From assembly GCA_023055355.1 (NCBI GenBank), contig JALJCS010000028.1, positions 6,944,418 through 7,008,417 on the forward strand: a stretch of DNA of 64,000 nucleotides, in the 5' to 3' direction. Within the stretch, counting starts at the first letter, position 1. Each line of letters starts with the position of its first letter. This DNA is from Agelaius tricolor. Taxonomy: Eukaryota; Chordata; Aves; Passeriformes; Icteridae. Of the stretch, positions 25,300 through 35,652 are shown one piece after another. The translations under genes were made by a program, and so were the position numbers. The notes under the pieces are model-generated. The model did no database searches, was not told the origin of the DNA, and saw nothing but the letters and a program-made list of their open reading frames with translations.

Positions 25300-26525
25300 C
25301 TGTCACCCTGATCCTTGCACGCCCTGATCCTTGCACGTATTGATCCTCACACATCCTGATCTTTGCACACCCTGATCCTTGCACGCCCTGATCCTTGCAC
25401 GTATTGATCCTCACAGATCCTGAATCTTGCACACCCTGATCCTTGCACACCCTTATTCTGCACACTCCAATCCTTGCACACCCTGATCCTTGCACACCCT
25501 GATCCTTGCACGTATTGATCCTCACACATCCTGATCTTTGCACACCCTTATTCTGCACACTCCAATCCTTGCACACCCTGATCTTTGCACGTATTGATCC
25601 TCACACATCCTGAATCTTGCACACCCTGATCCTTGCACACCCTTATTCTGCACACTCCAATCCTTGCACACCCTGATCTTTGCACGTATTGATCCTCACA
25701 GATCCTGAATCTTGCACACCCTGATCCTTGCACGTATTGATCCTCACACATCCTGATCTTTGCACACCCTTATTCTGCACACTCCAATCCTTGCATACCC
25801 TGATCCTTGCACATCCCAATCCTTGCACACCCCAAATCTTGCACGCCCCAATCCTCACACACTCTTATTCTGCACACTCCAATTCTTACACACCCCAATC
25901 CTTTCACATCCCAGTCCTTGCACATCCTTATTCTGCACTCATCAATCCTTGCACACCCTGATCCTCACACACGCCAAATCTTGCACACCCCAATCCTTGC
26001 ACACCCTTATTCTGCACACTCCAATCCTTGCACACCCTTATTCTGCACACCCTGATCCTTGCACACCCCAAATCTTGCACACCCTTATTCTGCCCACCCT
26101 GATCCTTGCACACCCTTATTCTGCACACACCAATCCTTGCACACCCTTATTCTGCACACTCCAATCCTTGCACACTCCAATCCTTGCACACCCCAAATCT
26201 TGCACACCCTTATTCTGCACACCCCGATCCTTGCACACCCTTATTCTGCACACTCCAATCCTTGCACACCCCAATCCTTGCACACCCTTATTCTGCCCAC
26301 CCTGATCCTTGCACACCTTTATTCTGCCCACCCTGATCCTTGCACACCCTTATTCTGCACACCCTGATCCTTGCACACCTTTATTCTGCACACACCAATC
26401 CTTGCACACCCTTATTCTGCACACCCCGATCCTTGCACACCCTTATTCTGCACACCCTGATCCTTGCACACCCTTATTTTGCACACTCCGATCCTCGCAC
26501 ACTCGGATCCTCGCACACCCTGTTG
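25300..26525 (+). repeat. Satellite-like array, about 76 copies of a 16-bp unit
   Basis: The unit is close to CCTTGCACACCCTGAT, with a common variant TTATTCTGCACACC(C/T). The 5' third has higher-order units of roughly 50-95 bp marked by CGTATTGATCCTCACA. The 3' half is mostly a 31-bp dimer (one CCTTGCACACCC plus one TTATTCTGCACACC). The unit lacks stops in most frames, producing long spurious frames on both strands (plus: HTLILHTPILAHP; minus: CARIRVCKDQGVQ). Confidence 0.97.
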
Positions 26526-26659
26526 CTGGCTGCTGGCAGGGCAGAAGCTGCAGCCCCCGGGCAGTGGCTCCTGTGCCATTTCCCACAAAGTCCCCGGCTC
26601 CACGTCAGCCGTGCTGGGGCAGGGAGGGCTGTCCCCAACCGCAGCTCGGGTACTTCCCT

Positions 26660-26890
26660 CCTGACTCACAAGTGACAGACAGCAGCGCTTTGAGCGCTCC
26701 CATTAATGAGAGTCCTCCCGGCCGCCTCCGAGGGCTCCAGAGCCGGATCACAGAGCTCCGAAAGGCCAAACTTCCACAGCACAATCACTGCAAAAGAGCA
26801 TTTCCCAGACTCACTCGATACCGAGGTTTTGCCTTCTTTGAGATGAAACGCTTATCAGGGTTTACAAGCCTTCCTGGTACATTTTAGCCC
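26660..26890. promoter_or_regulatory. Candidate conserved non-coding element
   Basis: Directly after the satellite array, the sequence becomes complex and keeps CpGs (AGCAGCGCTTTGAGCGCTCC, CGGCCGCCTCCGAGG, ACTCGATACCGAGG). It also has an AP-1 word TGACTCA and a CATTAATGAG core. One plus frame is open through the block (SRITELRKAKLPQHNH and onward) but matches nothing I know. A conserved element is more likely than an exon. Confidence 0.33.
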
Positions 26891-27815
26891 TGTGCCGGGG
26901 GAATTCCCTGCAGGGGGTGGTGTAAATGTTGAGGAAAGCTATACTGTAATTGTGAAAGCATGAGAAACCATAGAGGGGTTTTCAAATGAATTTTCAGGTT
27001 CATTCACAGCTTGGCTGAAGAGCAGCTGTGGGAAACAAACCTCCTGAGAACTGAAACAGAGCACGGAGTGGAGCTCAGAGCTGCAATTCTTCAGTAAAGC
27101 AGGGAATTTAAGCATTTCAGTGCTGGGGAAATGAAACTGGCCAGTGCTCTGTTTCACTGGGTGAGAAAACAGCCCATGCCGTAGGGTTTGGCCTTGTTAC
27201 AGTGGTTTTCAAGATATAGGAAGAAAAAAAGAGTTATTTAAAATTTCCTTTAGCCTTGGCCTGTCCTGAGAGGGGAAATACTTTTGTTTCAAATTTCAGT
27301 GCAAATCATCAATGGCTGAATTTAGGGAGTTATTGAGCGTTATTTTTGAAGGCACTGTGTCCCTGTAGCTGTCACTGAGTCAACTGGAGAGGTACACAGG
27401 TGTTCATCATACAAAAATGTCTAATTCTTGTCCTGCCCCAAACTGAAGGACTCATTTCTAGTGCTGGGATCCTCCTTGGAACTGGTATTCCATCACAGGG
27501 GACAATATGGAATATGGAATATGCTTCCCTTATGGATTCTTCCCTTTTGAACCTAAATTTGCAGATTAATTTGTTCCAATGACTCGTGAAGAATGAATGG
27601 GGACAGACAGGTCTTTTTAAAAAATGTAATAGAAATTTGATTGCCCTTTAAAATCAGTGCCAATACGATCCAAATTTTCAAAGCTCATAAGTGCTTCAGA
27701 TCCAGTGATTTAAATTGGAATGAGACACCTCTACAGCTTTTGAAGGTCTGTGACTTTTATCTTTTAATTGCCACTGTAATGAAGAGGTGGGGCTTTTCAG
27801 GCCTGTCTGTCTCTG

Positions 27816-28003
27816 TGATAACCTCATCTCCTCATGCCCGCCCTACAAGGCCTCCCCAGCTTTATCTCCAAGGCCCTGAGCTCTTTGAATGAGTTTTCAT
27901 TTGTTCTCGGCCAGATAAGCAGCACCCTTGCAATATCCCCTCGCTCCAGCGCGGCTCTGACGCAGCTGGGGTGGTGAAGTCTTTATCAGATTAGAGCTTA
28001 TCA
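27816..28003. promoter_or_regulatory. Cluster of five GATA motifs with an E-box
   Basis: WGATAR motifs occur at 27,816-27,821 (TGATAA), 27,862-27,867 (TTATCT), 27,913-27,918 (AGATAA), 27,983-27,988 (TTATCA) and 27,998-28,003 (TTATCA). The E-box CAGCTG is at 27,963-27,968. About 0.4 GATA motifs would be expected in this length by chance (hand estimate). GATA plus E-box clusters are typical of GATA/TAL1-type enhancers. Confidence 0.4.
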
Positions 28004-28184
28004 GGCTCACAGAGCAGCCTGGACACTTGGTGTATCTCCAGGGTTACACTGGGGCTGCCCTTGGCTGTGCAGTCCCCATTCAGGAAAGTGCTCAAGCACG
28101 TGCCTGAGCAAGCCAACAGTCCCACTCAGGGCTGTGCACCTCCCTTTGGCTTTGCCAGGGATCTGCTTAAACATTTCCTCAGAT

Positions 28185-28362
28185 CAGAATATGAAATTAC
28201 AGATTTTTGTGTGGCAGAGTTTCCTACATGACTCAGTAGCCAGAGAATGCTGCAGTGTCCAAGGGATGGAATCTGCCCTGTTGCCACTGAAGAGCCTGTG
28301 CCCCCCTGCCCCTCTCCCCAAACCCCAAAGGGAGCTCTGAGGATCCTTTAATGTTCACTTAA
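28185..28362 (+). repeat. 178-bp direct duplication, copy A
   Basis: Begins CAGAATATGAAATTACAG and ends TTAATGTTCACTTAA. It differs from copy B (30,074-30,251) at only three positions with no gaps. It contains an AP-1 site TGACTCA at 28,229-28,235. A plus frame of about 50 codons is open from the AATATG start to a TGA at about 28,340. The three differences leave that frame open, two of them changing a residue. It may be a duplicated terminal exon or regulatory segment. Confidence 0.97.
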
Positions 28363-29329
28363 CTGACTCAATCATCTAAGTCAGCCTCTGAGCAGGGGCA
28401 GCCTGTAGTGGTCAGGGGGGAAATAGGCTCTGCTGCAGAATTCCATGTGGAAAGCACACACACACCTGTCGCAGGAGGAGGTGCTGGAAGAGGAACTCTC
28501 AGCTCTGCTGGTTCACAAGTAGTTTTGGAGCATGAAAAATCCTGCCAGAGGAAGCTGGTTTGCTGAAGGGAGTGCTGTTGTACAGTGCCCTGTATTGTGA
28601 ACTCATCCTAAATCAGATTTAATGCAAGAAGATCACTTATGTAATGGATAATTGAAATATGGCAGAAGTGCACAGGATTTGAACTCATGCTGAGGAGAAA
28701 GAAATCCACAGAAACCCCAATCAGCAGGCAGGTTGCTGGCAGGACAAGGCAATGTTGGTTTGACAGTAAAGAAATGTTTTATATTTCATAATGTTCTTGT
28801 GTCATAGAAGCATTTGAGGTGTCTGAAAATACCAGTATGTTCAGCAGTTTGAGCTCACGACTCTCTGACTCATCCCACTAAAAATGCCAAAGAAATAAAG
28901 CTATTCCTTTGTATCCTTCCAGAGTGGACAGGAAACACTCCCAGGTGGTCAAGAAAAGCACCCATCATATCAGGACACCTAAAACTCAGGGGGTTTAAAG
29001 ATTGCAGCACCATATTCAAGAACTTTGGCACAACCCTTTATATCCCTACAAACAGGTGGTGAAACTGTAGATAAAGAAAAATCAGGGCTGAGAAATTTGG
29101 GTCATATGATAAGGAGGTTTAGTGAACTTTCCTGTATTTATTGTACTTTTGTTACTCCAGCCTGTGGTAGGTGTGAGCCTGTCACAGCTCCCTGTTGGGA
29201 AGCTTGGCTGCTCCTACCCTGAGGTGTTTGGTTAATCTTTGAACTCTGGGGATCCTTGGCCAGTCCCAGTGGGGCAGCCAAGATAAGAGGCACTGCACAG
29301 AGCAGGGGATTACACCCAACCTCAGTTCA

Positions 29330-29470
29330 TACCCTTCTTGTAAATGATTAGAGGCTGCTTTAGTAAATAATTGTTCACCCCAGCGTGTGCAGTGCCCCAG
29401 CCTGTAAAATGTTTATAACACCTGAGAATAGTTTATTGCCTCCATATAAACTGCTTATAAATGGAAAATT
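29330..29470. promoter_or_regulatory. Candidate conserved non-coding element
   Basis: Forkhead-type GTAAATA and TGTTTATAA, a TAATTGTT word and the CArG-like CCATATAAAC occur in 140 bp of low-complexity-free AT-rich sequence. It lies between the two 178-bp copies. Confidence 0.25.
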
Positions 29471-30073
29471 AGCGTGGTGTGGGACCAAGGGCAGGGGCAG
29501 AGGGGGCAGTGTTGGGCCTCTGTTGCTGAGCTCCAGGATCCTCCTGCCACAGGAGGGATGAGAGACCCTGCAGAGAAGGAAAGGTCCCCTTTGAGTGTAC
29601 CTTAGCTGGAATTGTCAGAGCCCTTTGGGCTCTAATGCAGCAGGATTTATGGAGAGGATGCAGATAAGAAGGTATTATGGTGACTGGCAGCTGGGAGAAA
29701 AGGGAAATGCTGCCTGGTTCAGGGCTGGGAGGGACTGGCTGGCTCTGGGGGATGTTTCTTTCCATCACTGCCTGGGGTTGGGAGAGTCAGGCCCTTCCTT
29801 GTCTGTGTGCCACAAACCACCTGGGGCTGGGCTGAATCTCATGCTCACCTCCATCCTCCAAATGTGAATAATCCCCAGGACACCGAAAGATGAGTGATAA
29901 AATCACAAATAGCTTTCAGTATAAGTGTGATGAGCATGTTTGCCTTTCTTTTTAATCTTCCCTTTAAGGATGCTGTTGGCCCTGCTTGACTCACCCCATC
30001 CTCTCCATTTGGATTGGCTTCTGGTGGGAAGTTGAGCAGCTGTACCTTTGTTTTCTGTCTTCTCTCACTGCTG

Positions 30074-30251
30074 CAGAATATGAAATTACAGATTTTTGTG
30101 TGGCAGAGTTTCCTACATGACTCAGTAGCCAGGGAATGCTGCAGTGTCCAAGAGATGGAATCTGCCCTGTTGTCACTGAAGAGCCTGTGCCCCCCTGCCC
30201 CTCTCCCCAAACCCCAAAGGGAGCTCTGAGGATCCTTTAATGTTCACTTAA
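30074..30251 (+). repeat. 178-bp direct duplication, copy B
   Basis: 98% identical to copy A. Here the copy is preceded by TTTTCTGTCTTCTCTCACTG then CTGCAG, a strong 3' splice acceptor placed exactly at the duplication border. The AP-1 site lies at 30,118-30,124. The downstream flank differs from that of copy A. Confidence 0.97.
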
Positions 30252-30515
30252 ATCTGAATTAACCCAATGTCCTGGCATTTGTGAGTGTTTTTCATGGGCC
30301 CTTCCCCTTCCACAGGCCCATTAATGAGGCTAAAATAACATAAATGTAACAGAAGCATTAAAATAACACAGGATCTCTCCTCTTGATCCTGGCATCAAAA
30401 CCAACAGGGGCATGTGATGGGATCATGTGAATCCACATTACTTTGGCCCCACAAATGGTTCCCTGAGGTCTGTTAAAAAAACCTATGGAAAAACATAAAC
30501 ACAAATACCACAAGT

Positions 30516-30600
30516 GTCATAGAATCACAGAATGGTTTGTGTTGGAAAGGAGATTTAAAGATCATCTAGTCCAAACCCTAAATGTGTTTTTCCCCATGTT
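30516..30600 (-). mobile_element. CR1 LINE 3' end, reverse orientation
   Basis: The minus strand reads GGACTAGATGATCTTTAAAT, CTCCTTTCCAACAC, then ACCATTCTGTGATTCTATGA, the canonical CR1 terminus including the short 3' repeat. The body upstream is truncated or too diverged to follow. Confidence 0.95.
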
Positions 30601-30961
30601 TTCTGCTCTAATCCAAGAGCTGCAGTGGCCTTGAGAGGAAGGAAGGTAAAGGCTCTTTTCTTGATGAGCATCCCATTAGAAAAGTGTGGAAATCTCTGAT
30701 GGGGGAGGTTGTTCCAGCTCTAACATTGGAGACTAAAGCAGAGACTCCTTCCCTGATGGAAAAATAAAATCTGATTAAACTGAGAATGGGTTTTAGAAAA
30801 GGGGAACCAATGGGAAATACTGGGTAAATTCTGTAGGTTTTACCCAGTTCTGACTCACAGGTGATGCTCCAGTTTTGTCTCACACGATGCTGGAAGTGCT
30901 CATTGATAACTTGAACTAGTGAGAGCTGCACATCTCTGTTACAGGTGCTGGGTTTCTGGTT

Positions 30962-30984
30962 TATATATATATATATATATATAT
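30962..30984. repeat. (AT)n microsatellite
   Basis: About eleven AT dinucleotides in a row. Confidence 0.95.
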
Positions 30985-32984
30985 AAAATACACAATATTA
31001 TGTAAGACAATGGGATCTGCAATCAGCCTGAAATAAAAGCTCAGCCTCTCTGGAAAACCTGAAAGTTGGGCCCTGAATTGTGGCAAAGAGTACAAATTCT
31101 CAGTTTCTCTGGGTTATGAGCCAGACTGTGCTGTTTTGTTTTTGTTTGGGGTTTTTGTTTGTTTGTTTTTTGTTTTTATTTTTGGTGGGGTTTTTGAGTG
31201 CAGTTTATTTAGCACCTCGGCAAGATTTAATGTGGTAACTCTTGAGATCTCAGCACACTGAGGTAGAATGTCATAAAGGTGTCTGGTAAACAGATGTTGC
31301 AGTCTCTGTGAGCTGCTGGGAAACTCTGCATCACTGAATTCATGTGGAAGCAGCTGCAGCTTTGCAAGCTTTAGTTTCCTGAATAAATCCTTTGGACATC
31401 TATTCCACTTTGGCAACTGTGGCTGTGGGGAGGTAAAGACACAAGTAAAGCCCAGTTGCTGCAGCAGGGCTGGACCTTTTATCAAACCAGCTGATAACAG
31501 AAGGGTGGATTCACTTTCAGGCAGTTGAGTCTTGAAGTTTTCAAAGGGAACCATTAATGCCCAGCAGACATTAATGGATCAGGAGAGGTTTTTGTCAAGA
31601 TTTGCTTGTGCAAGTAGTGAAAAGGTGCTCTGTGCTTTAATGGTGGTGATGTGCATCTCACTGCTGCAAGATCACCACAAGACCCTAAGAAATAACAAGG
31701 CTTAATGACTGAAGAATTCAGCAGGATCATGAGAGGAAGATGTTTTGTTGTATTTATTCACTATTCACTTTCTGCCTTTAGGTTTTCAGAAAATTTGAGC
31801 GGCTGGAGCTCTAATAATGATACTGAATAGCCAAAATTAGCACCTGTCTGCAGATAATACTTTTCAAAAATAAACCCTGAGATGGGAGTTGTGCCCAAAG
31901 TCATGCTGGAGGATTTCAAAATCCAAACCAGGACCTGAGACTTCTGCCTGAACTCCCCAAACTGTTTTGAGGCTGAAATGAAAAGTGTGCAGGGAGGGAA
32001 GAAAATCTTCCCTGGATGTTCTGTGCTGCTACAGGGCTCAGCAGGGGAAGCTCCACAGGGATTTCCATCCAAGGCACAACTCCTGCTCCTTGGAGGTGGA
32101 ACTCAGCCCTTTGCATGCTCTGATCTCAGGGTGGGTTCATTCCTTCCCCGTGGAGCTGGTGATCCATCTTACTTGATGGAGAAATTGCTATGACAAAATG
32201 CTAAAAGCTCTTGCTCCAGGCTATTTTTAATCTACTGTAGGTGAAAGATCAGAACACATTTTTGGAAGATTTATGTGTGGTACCCTTGTGCTGTGCTGGA
32301 TGGGATAAATGGGAGTTGACAAAATACAGGACATGAGATTTAAACCCTTGACCTGTGACATTAGGAGTCATCACCAGTGTATGTTATCACATTGATGTTG
32401 TGGAGGGAAAGGCTTTGCTCTGAGGGAATCTCAGAAATGCTCAGCTGAGTGCAGGGATGTGGTTCTCACTCAGTCCTTCTGCTTTTTGTGTAGTGTTCAG
32501 TAGTGAAATCTCCTCTCAGGCCTGCGTGGGCTTCAGTGCAGAATATTTCCCAGCAGTTTTGGTGTTGTCTGTGCACAGTAAGACAAAACCATGTTTGTGC
32601 ACAGGAACACATCTGTGTTTTGTGGAAAGGGTGAAGCTACTTAATGACAGCTCAGCTTGTGCAGCCTCAGCACTTTTGCTGATCCTTTAATAGCCCAGGC
32701 TTTCCAACTGCTCCCAACTCTGTTCACTGTGTCCATTTCAGAAACAAGAGCCCTGATAAAGCCAAGAGCCTTTAGAAATTCTCTGAAACAGTTTTCACCT
32801 CAAATTCAGGGTTCTGCTGAACCCTGCAGTGACTGTTGGTGATGTTCACCTGCAATGGTGCTTCCAGAATTCCATCTCTTTGTGAGGGGCACGTCTCCAA
32901 TTAGCCTGGGGATTTGTTCTGCATGTGCAAATCTTTTCTTGGGCAAGGAAGTGTCACATGGAGACTTGGCTGAAGAAGGCAAGC

Positions 32985-33150
32985 TGTTTAATCTTAAATG
33001 GTAATTGTCATCCTCTGGCTAATGATAAGCAATATTATGGCCTGTGTATCAGCTGTAATTAAGCAGTAAGACACAACAAGGTGTATGTTACACAGAGATA
33101 ACAGTGCTCAAGAGCCAGTGACCTGCACAGCCCATTATCTGCCAGCTGCA
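32985..33150. promoter_or_regulatory. Second GATA / E-box cluster, enhancer-like
   Basis: WGATAR motifs at 33,023-33,028, 33,096-33,101 and 33,135-33,140. CAGCTG E-boxes at 33,050-33,055 and 33,143-33,148. Homeobox cores GGTAATTGTCATC and CTGTAATTAAGC are also present. The dense unique sequence and motif mix resemble a developmental enhancer. Confidence 0.38.
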
Positions 33151-34589
33151 CGAGCCAGGCTGTGCACGTGTGCTCCCAAAGCCACTGTCCCCTCTGCCCC
33201 TGCCTGCAGGCTGCTTCTGGGGGGCAGAAAAGGGAAAGGCCTTTGTGCTGGGTGAGTTTTTAACAAAGCTTTTTTATAACAAAGCTTTTGTCCCGAGTAG
33301 TTGATTTCTGCACGTTTAATAAATCAGTGTGGAACATTCTAAGGTGTCACTCCCTGGGGTTCTGGAAAATCAGCCTCACTTCAGGCCAGGCCCTGCAGGG
33401 CTGTGCTGCCACGGAGGGGTGGGATGTGCAGGGAAGGATTCCCAATTCCAGCACCAAACAGCACAAGGCATCAGCTGCTCCAGGAAAGAATTCCTGTTGC
33501 TTTCCCAGATGGCAGAGGGAGCTGGGACGTGGGGTTCGATGGACTTTGTTTCACAGCAGGATTGGATTTTGGTTAAAGGTTGGAGGAGTGAAGTTTGTAC
33601 TGTTCATACTGAGCACAAAACCTTTCCTGTGGAGCTGCCATTGCCCACGTCCTGCACAGGGTGACCAAACTGATGATGCAGGAGCAGAGTGAAAACCAGG
33701 GTGGCACAAACACCAAAGCAAAGGGGATGAGAGCACCTGAGTCCTGCTTCCTCCAGCACAATCCATGATCTGTTGTTAAATGTAGGGATCCTAGGGGAAA
33801 ACCGGTGCTGGAGGAGGAAACCCCAGTGTGAGAGAGCTTCCAGTAACGGGGAATGCAGAGCAGGATCAGCCTTTCCTTGCTGGGTGCTGTTCTGCTGCTT
33901 TCCTTCACTCTTTACGTGACCTCAATGAAAGTTTGCAGGGCAAAACACTTCGATGTTGATCAGATTTTCAGCCTAAGCATCCTGGTCGTGGATCTGCTGC
34001 CCCTTGATACTGGGCTGCTGTGGTTAATTGCACAAAATTAAAATTCAGTGGCTCAAATTGCCGTGTTTTGTTCCTATGTAACAGTCTGTCTCACACTTAG
34101 TTATTCATGGGTTTTCTCCCCCCAGCCATACAAATTAGAAAGTCACTGGGATCTTGATAAACAAACTGCTGACAATTTAGTCTGGGCAGAGGGAGAAAAG
34201 CAGCAATAAACTGAGGTGAGAACTGTCTCATTTAATGTCTTTTAGCCAGTAATTGCCAGGACACAGTATGTCTGCATGGATTTCCTAAGTTTGAGGTGAT
34301 GTTACCCATTCAAATGGGTGGATCCTGATTTAGCCAAATAACAATTTGCAAGATCTTTAGACAGATGTGGGCAGGGTGGACAATCTCAGGCTCCCTTTGT
34401 AGCCTGGGAAGCAGAGATCAGTTCTGAGGGTCGGGATGGCACTGAACCCATCTGGACCCTGATTTCAGTGGATGGCCTGGACATTACTGTATTAAAAATC
34501 CAAATACATAAAGTTAGGCTTAATATAAGAGCAGAGAGACAAGGCAGAGGCCAGAGGCAGCTGTCTGCTCCTCAGAGCCCCTCTCCTGG

Positions 34590-34800
34590 GTGCGAGTGTT
34601 TCTGATTACAGCTGTGCACTGTAAATGCCTGCTCCATGTCTGGGGATAATCCATTCAGAGCAATTACAAGGCATCCGTCACCAGCAGGACCCGAGCCACA
34701 GGCTGCTTATCTGGGAAAATTGATGGAAGGGAAGGAGGGAGCGAGGGGAGGAAATCAATGCCTTCCCCAGTGTTATCTGCCAAATTGAATTAAGCAGCAC
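34590..34800. promoter_or_regulatory. Candidate conserved non-coding element with OTX/PITX-like site
   Basis: Contains GGGATAATCC (bicoid-type site), two TTATCT GATA words, CATTCAGAGCAATTACAAGG, and retained CpGs (GGCATCCGTCACC, GGACCCGAGCC). No open frame of interest. Confidence 0.33.
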
Positions 34801-35534
34801 GGGATCCCTGCACGGGAGCTGCGTGTGCTGTGCTCAGAGCTGGGCAGGGCTGGTGCAGCTGCCCTGGGCTGCTGCTCCCTGGCAACTTCTGGGCATCCAC
34901 CAGCAGCAGCAGGGCTTGGGTGGGCACAAGGAGCTCAGAACTTGCCATGCAGAACCTCCAAGCCCACAGCAGCAGGTCCAGCTGGGAGCCTCGTGTCTGT
35001 TCACAGTCCTGATGTACAATCCCAATCCCATCCTGTGTTCTTTTTTTGGTGGAGCCAAAGTCCCATCCCAGATTTTCCATGCAGAGCGTTGGAGGGAAAG
35101 CAGCAGGGCTGACATCAGCAAAGATGCAGTAATTGCAGGCCTAGGAAACCTCTATTGCTGAAAAATGCTGCGTGTGTTGAATCCTTTGGCACTGCAGTGT
35201 AATCCTGAGCTGGGAGCTGCTGCCAGGCAGAGGGGCTGGAATTTGGGGCAGAGGGTTTGTGGGGGAGTTTAACACGCCAGGAAATGGAACATGGAAGGTT
35301 TGGTGCCCTGCCTTCCTCTGCTGCTCCGCTCACCTCGTGGGCTGGAAAGGGAACTGAAGGAAATGGGGCTTCTCTGTGTCTGACTGGTCACTTACTCTGC
35401 AAAGCAGTGCTGGAAAGGCAGGAGCTGGGTTCAGGGCAGGCTCACTCTGCCCTGCAGCTGGCAGTGCCACGGAGGGGTTTGGGGGGGACCATGAGCAGCA
35501 GGAGTGGGGCTGCAGGGAGGCCCAGCAGGGACTG

Positions 35535-35652
35535 CACAGGGGATGCTGCACAGGGGATGCTGCACTGGGGATGCTGCACTGGGGATGCTGCACAGGGGAT
35601 GCTGCACAGGGGATGCTGCACTGGGGATGCTGCACTGGGGATGCTGCACAGG
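35535..35652 (+). repeat. 14-bp minisatellite with an ordered A/T pattern
   Basis: Eight full copies of CAC(A/T)GGGGATGCTG plus a partial one. The variable base runs A A T T A A T T A, so the array is really two copies of a 56-bp higher-order unit. Because 14 is not a multiple of three, the frame encodes a 14-residue repeat (GMLHRGCCTGDAAL). Confidence 0.97.

Noticed and set aside
25268..26367. Repetitive 'proteins' encoded on both strands of the 16-bp satellite
   Set aside because: The unit lacks stops in most frames, so long frames arise automatically. There is no reason to think they are translated.
25300..26525. CRISPR-like regular repeat array
   Set aside because: There are no unique spacers. 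It is a continuous tandem satellite in a vertebrate genome.
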